Source: Nemertoderma westbladi (taxonomy: Eukaryota; Xenacoelomorpha; Nemertodermatida; Nemertodermatidae). Taken from it: a DNA stretch of 64,000 nt. Below the pieces are notes generated by a model. The model made no database searches and was not told where the DNA came from. It worked only from the letters and a program-made list of their open reading frames with translations. A program made the translations under genes and the position numbers. Every line of letters starts with the position of its first letter. Within the stretch, counting starts at the first letter, position 1. Shown piece after piece: positions 27,755 through 37,615 of the stretch. The stretch spans positions 1 through 64,000 of the forward strand of contig JAUCBJ010001989.1 in assembly GCA_032718475.1 (NCBI GenBank), in the 5' to 3' direction.

Positions 27755-28585
27755 AACTACTACTACGATCGGCATGCTGCATTGCAGCTGCATTATATAT
27801 ATCTTACATATATATTAAGAAGGCTGTGCCGACTTGTCGACGAAATTGCGCCGCCACAACTCCCTATCACCCATGACATTTGCTAGATCATCCGCATATT
27901 CATGGCCAGTGTCTTTAAAGATGCGTCTCAAGAACGTTATGGGCTGTCCACCAAGCTTACTCGCTCCATGAGGGCGCCAAAGCACGAGATTATGCACTGG
28001 CTGGTCATCACGGCGAAAGCAATGTCCTGCAAAGCGGGGGCGGTGCCGTTCAAGTGTCAAGCTATGGGAGATTAATGGAACTCCTCCAATTTTGTATAGA
28101 GTCTGATTGGAGATGTGTTCATTGTACTTCACAAAATGAACACGGCGCAACGTTCTTGTGAATGTGCCATCCAGAGATTTGGTATCCTCTGCAGTTAGAG
28201 CCCAGCAGCATGGACTCCCATATAAGAGAACTGGTACTACTACTACCATAAATAATCGAACCTTAAGGTTCCGTTGTATTCTATGGGACTTCCAAATCCT
28301 AGACAGACTATTTAACGCTGCCCATGCCTTCCCCTTACGTATCCGAAGGTCTTCACCTGACTTTCTGATCCATGATCCCAAGTAGCAGAAGTCATCCACG
28401 TGCTCAGCAAGCCGTCCCTAGAGCTTATGGCCTTACGATCAGACATTTATTGAGGGCTGTCAAGGTTCACTGTCATACTTTTGGTCTTCTTGGAGATTAC
28501 AAAAAGACAAACACTAGAAGCAACCTCGTCCAATGAGCAGAGGAGCCTTTGGGCTCCCTCTAGTGATTCTAACAGTACCCCTAAG
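27755..28585 (-). mobile_element. LINE (RTE-like) 3' fragment, copy 1, broken
   Basis: Minus-strand reverse-transcriptase C-terminal part in the intron between exons 16 and 17. Motifs VDDFCYLGSWIRKSGEDLRI, LLYGSPC, ALTAEDTKSLDGTFTR and FAGHCFRRDDQPVHN match the copy at 41971-43165. The frame is broken near 28400-28450 by stops and shifts. The element ends in a (TAG/GTA)n tail preceded by GCAGCATGCCGATC, shared with the other copy. It is 5'-truncated, as is usual for LINE insertions. RTE-clade assignment is tentative. Confidence 0.85.
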
Positions 28586-28696
28586 TGGTACTGTCAGTAG
28601 TAACCTAAATAATACCCTAGACAATGATTTTTCGTCAATAGACTCACCCCACCCCCCCCCCCCCCCCCCCGTATTAGAATTGTGTTTCTTACTCAC

Positions 28697-28858
28697 CCAA
28701 CAAATCAGAATCAACCGCTGATAAACGGATTACGCTGCTGTAGGCTGGCGACATTATCTGCATGGAACCAACGTAGGGAATATTTTCAGCTGGAAATACT
28801 GGCGGTGCGTCATCCACATTGGTAACTATGACAACCAATTGAGCGACATCGCGTACCA
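28697..28858 (-). CDS. Exon 16: cadherin repeat junction
   Basis: The 162-bp exon (phase 1 to 1) has its acceptor at 28860-28859 and donor GTGAGT after 28697. It reads LVVIVTNVDDAPPVFPAENI then VIRLSAVDSDLLG. NVDDAPPVFPAEN is the DxNDNxPxFxxxxY inter-repeat motif in slightly altered form, and AVDSD is the next repeat's calcium strand. A run of 19 C on the plus strand lies 27 bp into the following intron. Confidence 0.88.
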
Positions 28859-29567
28859 CTGATGGGAATAAAATAATGTTATATAAGTTATAAGTTATAA
28901 ATATTAATTATTAATTTTCAATATTTAATTTAATAAGTCTGGCAGTTCGTTTCCAGCTACTCATTTTAACTATCGTATACGTAAAATCTTATAATATCGC
29001 TTTCTCGCAAATAATTTAACCTTCGGGTATAACGCCCCCTAGCGGTGTCCTGGATAACCGCCTAGTGATAAACGTTCTCATAAAAAGGCAACCAATGCTG
29101 CAGTACATATCTGCTAAATTTTAGTTTGAAAAGTCTGAGTCTGATTGTGTAATTTCTGGAGCGGTTTTGCCACTCCAGCTAACCGAAATAATTGCCCAAA
29201 TGAATGTAAAATACACAGTATAACAATAACAAAATAGCCCAAATTTATTACATATTACGCATTCACGCAAACATTAAATTATAAACGCGTGAAACAAGGC
29301 TCAAGATAGCGACGGTTCATGCCCCCCTACGGATTTCCCAGGACAGTATACAGATGGTCTGCGTAATGTAAGTACTTGGTTTAGTATCTATTCTGGTGTA
29401 CCGAAACAGGCCTAAATCCTATGCTGAGTCCAATGGACGCTGCTACTGAATTATGGATACTCACATTGACCCGTCATATAAAGTCACCTACCGTAAGTTA
29501 TACGTACATTATACGCCTCCTGTCCTCCGGGATTATATTATATCGAATTGCAATAATTTTGTATTAC

Positions 29568-29779
29568 CTGCACCGTCCCGCAGTGCGATAGATAATGAAT
29601 ATTCTTTCCCACTTTCATAATCTAAAGACTTTTTGAGAACAACTTGGTTATTGTCTATATGGAATATATTGAAAGGGTTTCCATTGGATATCTCGTAGAC
29701 GGACCCGGTAGGTGGGTCGGGTAGTTTATCGCCGATCGGTTTGTCAGTGCTAACAGACTCGGGTACGTGAATCATTCCT
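29568..29779 (-). CDS. Exon 15: cadherin repeat
   Basis: The 212-bp exon (phase 2 to 1) has its acceptor at 29781-29780 and donor GTAATA after 29568. It reads MIHVPESVSTDKPIGDKLPD, FHIDNNQVVLKKSLDYESGK and LSIALRDGA, a full cadherin body with SLDYESG. The preceding 2.26-kb intron carries a plus-strand LINE fragment and short dispersed repeats. Confidence 0.88.
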
Positions 29780-30059
29780 CTGCAAAATGTACAAAATTAT
29801 TATTCTAAGGTCGGGGAAAAAATAGACGGAAAACAAATTATAAAGGTAGTATAAAGGTCTTACTGTAGTATAAATTTTATAAATTTTATAAAGTTTCTCA
29901 TGAGAACGGCTGAGCGAATAATAGTTGCTAAAGAAAGAAAATATAAGGGTTTCACATATAAAGGTAGCATCAAAGAGGGTACACAATTAAGCAACACATA
30001 TTTTAATTTAGTTTAATTAAATTAATTAAACTAATACGATAATACTAAATGCAATAACG

Positions 30060-30730
30060 ACAATGGCCTTAGACCTACAAAAACATCCGATCCCGGCAGT
30101 AGCTATATTAAATTCTGCTTCACAAGTTAGGCCTGATGTGTGTAGGTTCTTCTACTGGCTCAAGTCCTACCTGTCAAAAAGAGGTCAAACTGTAGTCGTT
30201 AGCAAAATACAGACTATTGTACAAAAATTAGCCCGTGGTGTCCCGCAAGTTAGTATATTTGGTCCCCTACTTTTCGTATGCTATGTAAATGATATGATAG
30301 ATCTCGATTTTCCAACCGGTTTACAGGCCGACGAGAGTGCTCTTATTTTCTCTCATACAGATCCTGTCCATATTTCTCGATGGTTAAGTGGAGTACTACA
30401 ACACTGTGGTGCGTGGTTTGTTTAAGCTATCCTTTCACTACGGTAATACGTAATGTATTTTTTTTGGATCCAAACGAAAGTAAAAATATGTGAATAAGTT
30501 CGAAGACATTTGTGAGTAGTTTGAAGTGGATTAAGCATGGTGAAAAATATTTTCTCGAAAGTTAACAGTAAACTTAAGTTACTTTTCAGAACTATAAATA
30601 GTGTAAATACCGATTTCTCACAAGTTGCTTTGCTCTTCTTTAATACAAAATCATCTAGAATATGCCTGCAATTCTTGGTAGGAAGGCTTAACCAAACACC
30701 AATGTAAATTCCAATTACGGTTTAAGTGTG
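30060..30730 (+). mobile_element. CR1/Jockey-like LINE relic on the plus strand
   Basis: Plus-strand frame 30063-30425 reads WLKSYLSKRGQTVVVSK and GVPQVSIFGPLLFVCYVNDM, the classic G-V-P-Q-G-S-I-L-G-P-L-L-F motif with Gly to Val and Leu to Phe changes. The expected YADD is replaced by QADES. Degenerate continuation to about 30720 includes NHLEYACNSWYEGLTK. It lies in the intron between exons 14 and 15, opposite to the host gene. Confidence 0.82.
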
Positions 30731-30954
30731 ATTTATGATATGTACTTCATGCAAATAGATACATATTTTTCTTGGGGTCTGGACAAATTTTAATTAATTT
30801 CGTTTTATATCAGTTTTATAGCTTGAATAATAATGTATTTGTAACCAAGTAACATAAAGGACCCCCTTGGAAATAAGCTGCAAATATTTAGAGGTAATCC
30901 TATAGGTTATGTTGGACAGACAATAGCTACTGTATATACATTGTTTGGTGTATT

Positions 30955-31020
30955 GACCCCCCCTTTCGTCACAAATCGTCACGAAATGGCTACCCCCCCT
31001 ACCCCCCTCCCCTATGTCAC
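30955..31020 (+). repeat. Short dispersed element with CGTCAC motifs, copy 1
   Basis: Contains CGTCACAAATCGTCACGAAA flanked by pyrimidine-rich CCCCCC blocks and ends GTCACGTCAC. The same word order occurs at about 31738-31850. It is likely a small dispersed repeat (MITE or similar). The TGACGTCA-type half-sites could bind CREB/ATF factors (inference only). Confidence 0.6.
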
Positions 31021-31580
31021 GTCACACTATATAAAATTAAATGATTACTCTTATAATATTAGAACAATAAATCTGGAATAAATTTGTCAACTATAAACTA
31101 TAGCTATAATGCTCCCATGGGCACGACAGGTGGTCTATAATGCTTATAATGGCCATTGGTCTATCAGCTACTGGGTGTGGGTTCGCAGGGGATTGATAAT
31201 CAAAAAGGGTTTTGGAACTACCGCTAACTTGAAGGGATATAAGATTTTTAGTAAAACTTTCGATGCAAAGTAAAGATGACATTCTTTACAAACACAATCT
31301 CTAATTTTACCAATTATGGAAGGGCAGTAGAGGTTGTAAGGTAAGATTTTAAGAGACAGGGGGGAAACTGGACGCAAAACCCGCCTTGGCGAAAATATCC
31401 CGCCTCAATGTTAAATTCTCAATTTAGGGAAAGGAGGAGGTTACAGTGGCACGTTATTTTAACCAAAACAATAAACTAAGCACAATAGAACAGGTTACAG
31501 TTTTATTTTTGAGAATAATCAGCTGTTATTTGCGTCCAATTTCCCCTGGAGCGGGATTAATATTTATTACGTCCATTCCT
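31021..31580. other. Intron sequence without recognised feature
   Basis: Part of the intron between exons 14 and 15. Short minus-strand open frames at 31091-31282 and 31168-31377 have no domain signal and no splice context that would join the gene, so they are left uncalled. Confidence 0.5.
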
Positions 31581-31601
31581 CCCCCCCCCCCCCCCCCCCC
31601 C
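31581..31601 (+). repeat. Poly-C run (21)
   Basis: Twenty-one consecutive C on the plus strand, that is poly-G in the host gene's transcript, within the intron between exons 14 and 15. Confidence 0.9.
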
Positions 31602-31737
31602 ACATGGAGTTTTAATGGTTGTCATTGGAAGAGGTAATCGTTTAATAGTAAACACGTTAATAGTATACACGTTTAATAAGTATACAAGTATACACGTTAT
31701 GTATTTAATATACAGTAATTTTATCGGAAACTTATAA

Positions 31738-31850
31738 TGTGACGTCACGATATTGCGGGCACCCCCCCTCCCCCTCGTCACAAATCGTCACGAAATACCA
31801 AACCTCCTCCTCCCTGTCCAGCGTGACGTCATTTATGGATGACCCTTTAT
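31738..31850 (+). repeat. Short dispersed element with CGTCAC motifs, copy 2
   Basis: Starts GTGACGTCACG and ends GCGTGACGTCATTTATGG, with the central CGTCACAAATCGTCACGAAA shared with the 30.96-kb copy. The near-palindromic TGACGTCA at both ends makes it look like a small inverted-end element. Confidence 0.62.
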
Positions 31851-32039
31851 TAGACATTATAGTCACACGAAAAATGCTAAAATATAAGATATACGAAATT
31901 TTGTTTTGATTGTATTTCTATAATGTTTTTTTTGATTGCAGTGAAAAATGAGTTTGCGGATCTCATGCGCTTTTGGGGTGCATTATAATATTATTGATTT
32001 TCGTCAGTTGAAAGATGATATACCCAGAGATTTACTAAC

Positions 32040-32267
32040 AGGAATATTATTCCATTGGTGTCTTGTGATACACAAGGTTGGTTCACTGCATCCTTGAACA
32101 ATGTAATATCGAGTGGTTGTTTGCCAATAACCTTTTCCATACTCTGCACGATATCATCTTTCCAACCCGGCACGTTTTCTTCAGTCGATGTGAAATGATC
32201 CACCAAATTGGTCACCAAGTCGCATGATGTGGCTGTGCAGCTCACCCCGTGCATCAAAATCATTACC
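32040..32267 (-). CDS. Exon 14: membrane-proximal-like domain, second part
   Basis: The 228-bp exon (phase 2 to 2) has its acceptor at 32269-32268 and a GTTAGT donor after 32040. This donor is the only one nearby that keeps phase with exon 15. It reads VMILMHGVSCTATSCDLVTN, VQSMEKVIGKQPLDITLFKD and CVSQDTNGIIF. Reading past the donor gives a short hydrophobic tail and a stop, too short for a transmembrane helix. Confidence 0.78.
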
Positions 32268-32433
32268 CTTCAAAAAATGTGTTTTAATACTAGTTATCTT
32301 TATATATAGATACAGCTCCGGTCAGGGTAAAATATTCTAGGACTTAAAATCCAAACATTAAGTAAACACACCCACATATAAATATATAATACATCATATA
32401 TATCTTTTATCCTACAATTATTTGAAACACTAC

Positions 32434-32618
32434 CTGGATGGATCTGGTATGTTGCATTCCGTATCGTAAACTGGAAGTATTCGATCTATGGACATTGATG
32501 TGAGCGCGAAATTAGTCTGAAGTATTTCTTCCAGGGCAGTTTGATGGTTCATTACATCAGTTGGTGTAGCTCCGGACAATTGAAATTGAACTCTGTCAGC
32601 TTCAGTAACGACTAAAAT
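32434..32618 (-). CDS. Exon 13: membrane-proximal-like domain, first part
   Basis: The 185-bp exon (phase 0 to 2) has its acceptor at 32620-32619 and donor GTAGTG after 32434. It reads ILVVTEADRVQFQLSGATPT, then a helix HQTALEEILQTNFAL, then SMSIDRILPVYDTECNIPD. The strand-helix-strand pattern with N- or D-R-V-x-F is typical of the domain between the last EC repeat and the membrane in midgut cadherin and Cdh23-type proteins (established family feature; assignment is inference). Confidence 0.82.
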
Positions 32619-32818
32619 CTATGCAAAAAAGAAAATGCATTAGATATTAGGTACTTCCATTTTACTCGCCTTTCTAACATGTGGGGCATAATTTCTAGAC
32701 AAATCACTTCCAGGCTAATTTATTAGGCATAAATCTGGCGATGGTCTAGTTCGGTTAGATTCTCTTGCAATTTACCTGTTTTCTAGAAGAAGGCACTATA
32801 ACTATGAAAATACGTGAG

Positions 32819-33149
32819 GTGGTCAGTGTGTGTTGTAGAACTATGTGGTGGTCAGTGTATGTGGTAGAACTATGTGGTGGTCAGTGTATGTGGTAGAACT
32901 ATGTGGTGGTCAGTGTGTGTGGTAGAACTATGTGGTGGTCAGTGTGTGTGGTAGAACTATGTGGTGGTCAGTGTGTGTGGTAGAACTATGTGGTGGTCAG
33001 TGTGTGTGGTAGAACTATGTGGTGGTCAGTGTGTGTGGTAGAACTATGTGGTGGTCAGTGTGTGTGGTAGAACTATGTGGTGGTCAGTGTGTGTGGTAGA
33101 ACTATGTGGTGGTCAGTGTGTGTGGTAGAACTATGTGGTGGTCAGTGTT
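32819..33149 (+). repeat. 29-bp minisatellite, 11 units
   Basis: Eleven head-to-tail copies of a 29-bp unit containing GTCAGTGTGTGTGGTAGAAC and TATGTGGTG, in the intron between exons 12 and 13. On the transcribed strand the first unit starts about 8 nt after the GT of the exon 12 donor, so the array runs right up to the splice site. Confidence 0.95.
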
Positions 33150-33155
33150 ACTTAC

Positions 33156-33347
33156 CCAAACTTTTGCGGTGTCCACCTTCTCTGCCTTTTCGTAAAGATC
33201 CACATCAAAATTATACGATTTTCCTGAATTATTTTCCATAGAGGTTATTAGATATATATTTCCATTGACAGGATTCAAACTAAAGGAACTGGATAAAGAT
33301 GAACCATCAGCTAATTTGTAGGAAACATCGATAGTTGGAGTTGTCAC
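33156..33347 (-). CDS. Exon 12: cadherin repeat body
   Basis: The 192-bp exon (phase 0 to 0) has its acceptor at 33349-33348 and donor GTAAGT after 33156. The first codon is GTG (Val), not a start. It reads VTTPTIDVSYKLADGSSL, FSLNPVNGNIYLITSMENNS, SYNFDVDLYEK and DTAKVW, a degenerate cadherin repeat (F-S-L-x-P-x-N-G-x-I-Y). The intron before it is the largest in the gene, about 3.9 kb, and carries several mobile elements. The intron after it opens with a minisatellite. Confidence 0.85.
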
Positions 33348-33459
33348 CTACATAAAAAATACAGGTATATGGATATCTAGTGTTGTTGAAGAGCAATAAC
33401 CGCAGATGAGGTTGAAGTAGAACCACTTGGATTTGAACCTGTTAAAACTTAACACCTGT

Positions 33460-33525
33460 ACCTGGATTCGAACCTGACATCTCTTACAATCCATGTGGTA
33501 ACTCTCTTCCACTCAGCTCCCCATA
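33460..33525 (-). other. tRNA-like sequence (tRNA pseudogene or SINE head)
   Basis: On the minus strand GAGCTGAGTGGAAGAGAG resembles a tRNA A box and GGTTCGAATCC (rc of 33464-33474) is a perfect B box, about 30 bp apart. A second T-arm-like GGTTCAAATCC lies about 35 bp further on (near 33429-33439). Acceptor-stem pairing is not convincing, so this is more likely a tRNA-derived SINE head or relic than a working tRNA. Confidence 0.5.
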
Positions 33526-33705
33526 ATATGAAATGATCACAAACTTTGATGGCCTTGAAAGGAGAGAACAACACGGGTTAGCCATCAGAAAAACTATAAA
33601 CTTAGGCTAAGCCCCAAATGACCAGGGTTAATATATTAAACCACATCTCATTCATTTCCATCTTTAGTGATACCGGTACACATTAAATAAAACTGCAGTA
33701 ACATA

Positions 33706-35099
33706 CCAGGTGTTCCACAATGTCACAGAATTAAAAATCTGTATTTCCTCCATTTGCATTGCGAAAAGTAGACACTCATCTGGGAAAAGTTGATATAAGT
33801 TTCTCTGCCATCAGCCACACTTTCCAGCACAGAATTCAGGTGTTGTTTGAGTACAACTTATTTCATATCGTATTTTATATCGGTATTTTATATTGGTGCA
33901 ATATAGAGGTGCCTTGGGTAATCCTTTGTCCAGCTGATGAGGTGTCGATATTACCGCGTACTGGGTCTCAGACACCGAAACGCAACCATATTTTTGATAA
34001 AATTAATTATTTTTGCCCTAGTCCTACCCCTTTACGGCGACAAAATGTCATATATTTTTCCATAGAATATAGGCTTAGCTTTTGTGCAGTTTACTACCGG
34101 TATCATTTAGTGTATGGCGGTTAGGTTAGGGTTAGGGTGCGATACATACTTGTATGTTGAGCATGGTTTAATATATTTGTTTTTTGTTTATGTCATTCTT
34201 ATTTGTATTGTTTGTGTTGTTTTTTGATGGCCTTAGGGCTGAGTACTACTTTGGGCGTAATGTTTTGATTCTATGTTTTTTGTTAGTTTGGAGGGTATAA
34301 GACTCTAGGCTCTTACAATTAGATTTTATATCGGGTTGTTCCATCGGCTTTTCCATCTTTTCATTACTTTTGACTTTGCCACGATTAAGAAACATTTCTT
34401 TTTAGATGCCCGCGCTACTGATTTCTTAGGGCGGCCTGCACGCACACTCAGCAAGAATATCCTTAAATTCTTGTGAAAAAGAAAATGGTCTTCCAGTTGT
34501 TTTCACCTTCCGGCAATTATGTGGATCTCGATTCCTAGTTTCGCTTTACAAAATCTTCACTACGCATTACAGCATTATCTTCCCCGCGATCCACTTCCTT
34601 GATATTTGCACACCATTTGCCACAGAATCACGAGACTCTCTAAAAGAAACAGCTCTGATGCTATCAACCCAACCATACGCATTTCTTCAGAGTCATCGAA
34701 GATTGCACTGGAACTTGTGATTTTAATTACTTCTGTTAGGCCTAATTCAGTAAAATTAACAAAGAAACACTAATACCGGTAACCTAATACTGTAATATAT
34801 TGCAATACAGCAAAAGTCAGGCAGTAATAACGATTTAAACAGGGCTGCAAAGCTGATGACTAACGCTGGATAAATTATATTTTTTTTTTTGTGATTAAAT
34901 CAAAAATATTGAAAAATAAGATAGGTTTAACGAATTGCCTATAAAATTGTTTTACTTTAGTATTGGATCATCAATTTTTGCATGCTCAAAATTAAATTCT
35001 CTTTCGAATGGTATATTACACTAAGGTGCATGTCTGGCAGTTTTGGTTGGCCAGTGGGGGGGGGGGGGGGGGGGGGGGCAATCATTATGGAACACCCGG
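33706..35099. mobile_element. Tc1/mariner-like DNA transposon with inverted ends, degenerate
   Basis: The left end CCAGGTGTTCCACAATG (33706) and the reverse complement of the right end, CCGGGTGTTCCATAATG (ending 35099), match at 15 of 17 positions, and both ends are flanked by TA. The length of 1394 bp and the TA target are typical of Tc1/mariner. On the minus strand around 34690-34430 a broken frame reads WVDSIRAVSFRESRDS and TTGRPFSFSQEFKDILAE, possibly a transposase remnant. A poly-G run sits just inside the right end. It lies in the intron between exons 11 and 12. Confidence 0.7.
35056..35078 (+). repeat. Poly-G run (23)
   Basis: Twenty-three consecutive G, just inside the right inverted end of the Tc1/mariner-like element. 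Confidence 0.9.
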
Positions 35100-35379
35100 T
35101 ATAATACAGAAAAAGGCTAGGCCGACTGATTTATTTATTTACCTTCATGTAATCGATTTTTCGCGCCTCCGTAGGCAAACATACAAAATACACTTCCTCG
35201 GGACTCTGATTTTAATAACGAAATAATTATAATATAATTATTCCCCCTTTCCTTACTCAGTCGTAATATTTATCTCAAAATATTCGACGCAATATTCATC
35301 CCGAAAATATTCACCAAAATATTCTTCTAAGAATATTATCCCATATCTCACATTATGATTTATTGCCCCAACCCAGACA

Positions 35380-36275
35380 TCCTTAGTCGTGGCGGGCGTG
35401 TCATCCTTGCCTGATCCGCCCAATACACTCCATCCAATGCACTATCCAGGGTCCATTGTTATGCAATACACCCCTTCCCTTACACCGGCCCCCAGCACGC
35501 AGCCTATGGCCGCCACCCAATAGCAGTAGGAAGTGATTGACAAGTCACCTTCAAAACTCCATCCAGGCACCAATATTAATTGGTCTATATTATTGAGTAA
35601 TTATATTTAACATTATTTGAACGTAAAGTCTCTGCCTAGAAAGTCCACCCGCGCGCAGGTGATAATTTTGGGTCAACTCCATATTGACCCCACAGCAGGC
35701 TATAAATAGGGGCGCATCGGGACTAAAACTTCAAGAGTTTTCACTCTGCCTCAGGCATAACTGTTGAGCCCTGCTCCTCAGTACAGCAGAGGTCCCTGGC
35801 CTAGAAGTCAGCTCCTCTGTTCCGAGTTGGGGCCATCTTTGTTGCTGGATCGGGCCTGCGGAAGGCATTGCGGTCGACAGTAACTTAAGACGATTCCGCC
35901 GTTGGTCGGCTGTACTATCTGGCCTAAAAGCCAGCTCTGTTCCAAGTTGGGGCCCTCTTTGTTGCTGGGTCGGGCCTGTGAAAGGCTTTGCGGTCGCCAG
36001 TAACGTAAGACGATTCCGCCGTTGGTCTGAGCACATTGGCTAGACAAGCCCGGAGCGCTTGTGTGCTCGCTATTGCCTACCAGGCAAAAGTGGCAGCGTC
36101 TCCACCGATTCGGCTCTCCTGCCCACGGTAGTGCTGGTGCACTGTCCGCAGGCTATATGTTTATTTGTGGTTCGCCCGAATAAACCTCTATGGTCTGAGA
36201 ACAAATTGCAGCTAACCTTTTAAGTCCAATCGGTACCACCCCTGTTTGGACTCAGACGGCAACCTGCTGTTCTGC
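35380..36275 (+). mobile_element. Candidate solo LTR, boundaries uncertain
   Basis: A GC-rich segment unlike its AT-rich surroundings has LTR-like landmarks in order: a TATA box CTATAAATAGG near 35700, then a likely transcription start, then AATAAA at 36175-36180. Inside, a 120-bp segment (around 35812-35910) is directly repeated at about 35932-36030, sharing GTTGGGGCC, TTGTTGCTGG and GACGATTCCGCCGTTGGTC. No gag or pol frame is adjacent and no target duplication was found. It could instead be a promoter-bearing SINE or other repeat. Confidence 0.45.
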
Positions 36276-36289
36276 ACTATCGCCAATAG

Positions 36290-37295
36290 TTCCAATAGCG
36301 TGAAGCTGCACCAAGTTTATTACGACTTTATTAGCCCATGACTTTTTCACGATTTATTAAGACGTTTTTCAAAACAATTGATTATTATTAGATTTTTTCC
36401 CTTTATTTGTATATTTTTTCCGGTGTATTTTTAGCAAAACAAAACGGCTAAAAATACGATATATTTTCTCTGCTTTTGGATTATTTAGATGCTATACTTT
36501 GGATCCTAACGGACCCAAAGCATCCCTCACCCGGTTTCTATCTTTTTCCTCATCCCAGAGGTTTTTCTACAGTGTTACAGTAAGCTAATTAATTTCTTTA
36601 GAAGGAAGCAATATACAGTATTATTTGGGAAGAATAGAAAATCACTGATGTTTTTGTACTATATTGAAAAGTTGTGGATGTCCGTAAATAACAAGTCATT
36701 GAAGGACCGTGTTCAAGTGGAAATATTTATGTTAGCCGGAAAACCAAAACACTAAGCGAAAGTAGAGCTACCTGGAACCTTTTTGAGATTCAAGGCCGTT
36801 TTAGGAGCTTATCGTGCTAAGGAGAACGAGAAATCCATTACACTTCATTTATAGGGTACAAGTACCTGGAATCATAATTGTTGTTTTATTGGCAGGCTAA
36901 TAAGCGTTTAAGTAGACCAACTAATCCTAACCAAAACAATAAACCAAACATAGATGTTCGAAATGTAAAACGAAATAATGTCAAACAAACATGCCTCAAA
37001 TACTTAACTAAATAAGAGTACCTCATATTTTCAAATAGATTGCTGTGTGGTACTGGTCCACTAAACAAACCAGAATAGGTCAGTACAGTAGGTAACCAAA
37101 ACACTACACTAAAATATCTACAGAAACAGGCAACATAATAAGCTGCAAAGGTACTAACACTACTGTTCCGGTATACTGTACTGCTGTAGGGGGACTGCCA
37201 GACAGCTGAGATGCTGATTCTAGAGATACTCATTTTCACATACACGCCACGGTATGGAAATGTTTAACAGAATCAATTACTATAAATTATCTTAC
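36290..37295. other. Intron sequence without recognised feature
   Basis: Remaining part of the large intron between exons 11 and 12. A minus-strand open frame at 36886-37245 is hydrophobic and of skewed composition but lacks splice sites in phase with the gene and any domain signal. Confidence 0.5.
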
Positions 37296-37423
37296 CTGAA
37301 CACTGGCAATATTTGTATAAGCAGGTGTATCACTAGATATTCCAAATATGTAGGGGTATAGGGACTTCTCAAAGTTTGGTGAGTCCTTTACAAGTACAAC
37401 CGTTGCAATTGTCCTGGAAAGAC
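37296..37423 (-). CDS. Exon 11: cadherin repeat end and start of next
   Basis: The 128-bp exon (phase 1 to 0) has its acceptor at 37425-37424 and donor GTAAGA after 37296. It reads RTIATVVLVKDSPNFEKSLY then ISSDTPAYTNIASVQ. VLVKDSPNFEKSLY resembles the DxNDNxPxFxxxxY end of a cadherin repeat with the calcium residues mostly lost. Confidence 0.82.
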
Positions 37424-37510
37424 CTAAAATATAAAAGCAAATACGATAGATTGATTTATTTTTCCGTTAAGTAAAACAACACCAATGGGATTACCATGCA
37501 CCATACGTAC

Positions 37511-37615
37511 CAGGCTGACCAGGATTTGGAAGTGACATAAAATGCATCGGAAACGTAAGGTTCGACTGTTCCAACACTTCTGGGTGTCGATGCTGGGCTC
37601 TAACTGCTGGGGATA
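37511..37615 (-). CDS. Exon 10: cadherin repeat segment
   Basis: The 105-bp exon (phase 1 to 1) has its acceptor at 37617-37616 and donor GTACGT after 37511. It reads VSPAVRAQHRHPEVLEQSNL then FPMHFMSLPNPGQPG. It has no domain motif of its own. Support is phase compatibility with exons 9 and 11 and the expected position between LDYD and the terminal strand. Confidence 0.68.

Noticed and set aside
31991-32040. Hydrophobic tail after exon 14 (GIIFLLVNLWVYHL) as a membrane anchor
   Set aside because: Too short for a membrane helix and lies beyond the phase-matching donor at 32039; possible only as an unspliced read-through end.
33759-34124. 121-codon plus-strand frame inside the Tc1/mariner-like element as transposase
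   Set aside because: It shows no HTH, DDE or other transposase motif; the only transposase-like fragment is on the other strand and broken.
34120-34140. TTAGGGTTAGGG-like short run, possible telomeric repeat
   Set aside because: Only about two units, inside an intron and a transposon remnant; too short to mean anything.
36886-37245. 119-codon hydrophobic minus-strand frame as the missing transmembrane exon
   Set aside because: It lies upstream of exons 12-18 in transcript order, has no phase-compatible splice sites that I could find, and its hydrophobic stretches are irregular.
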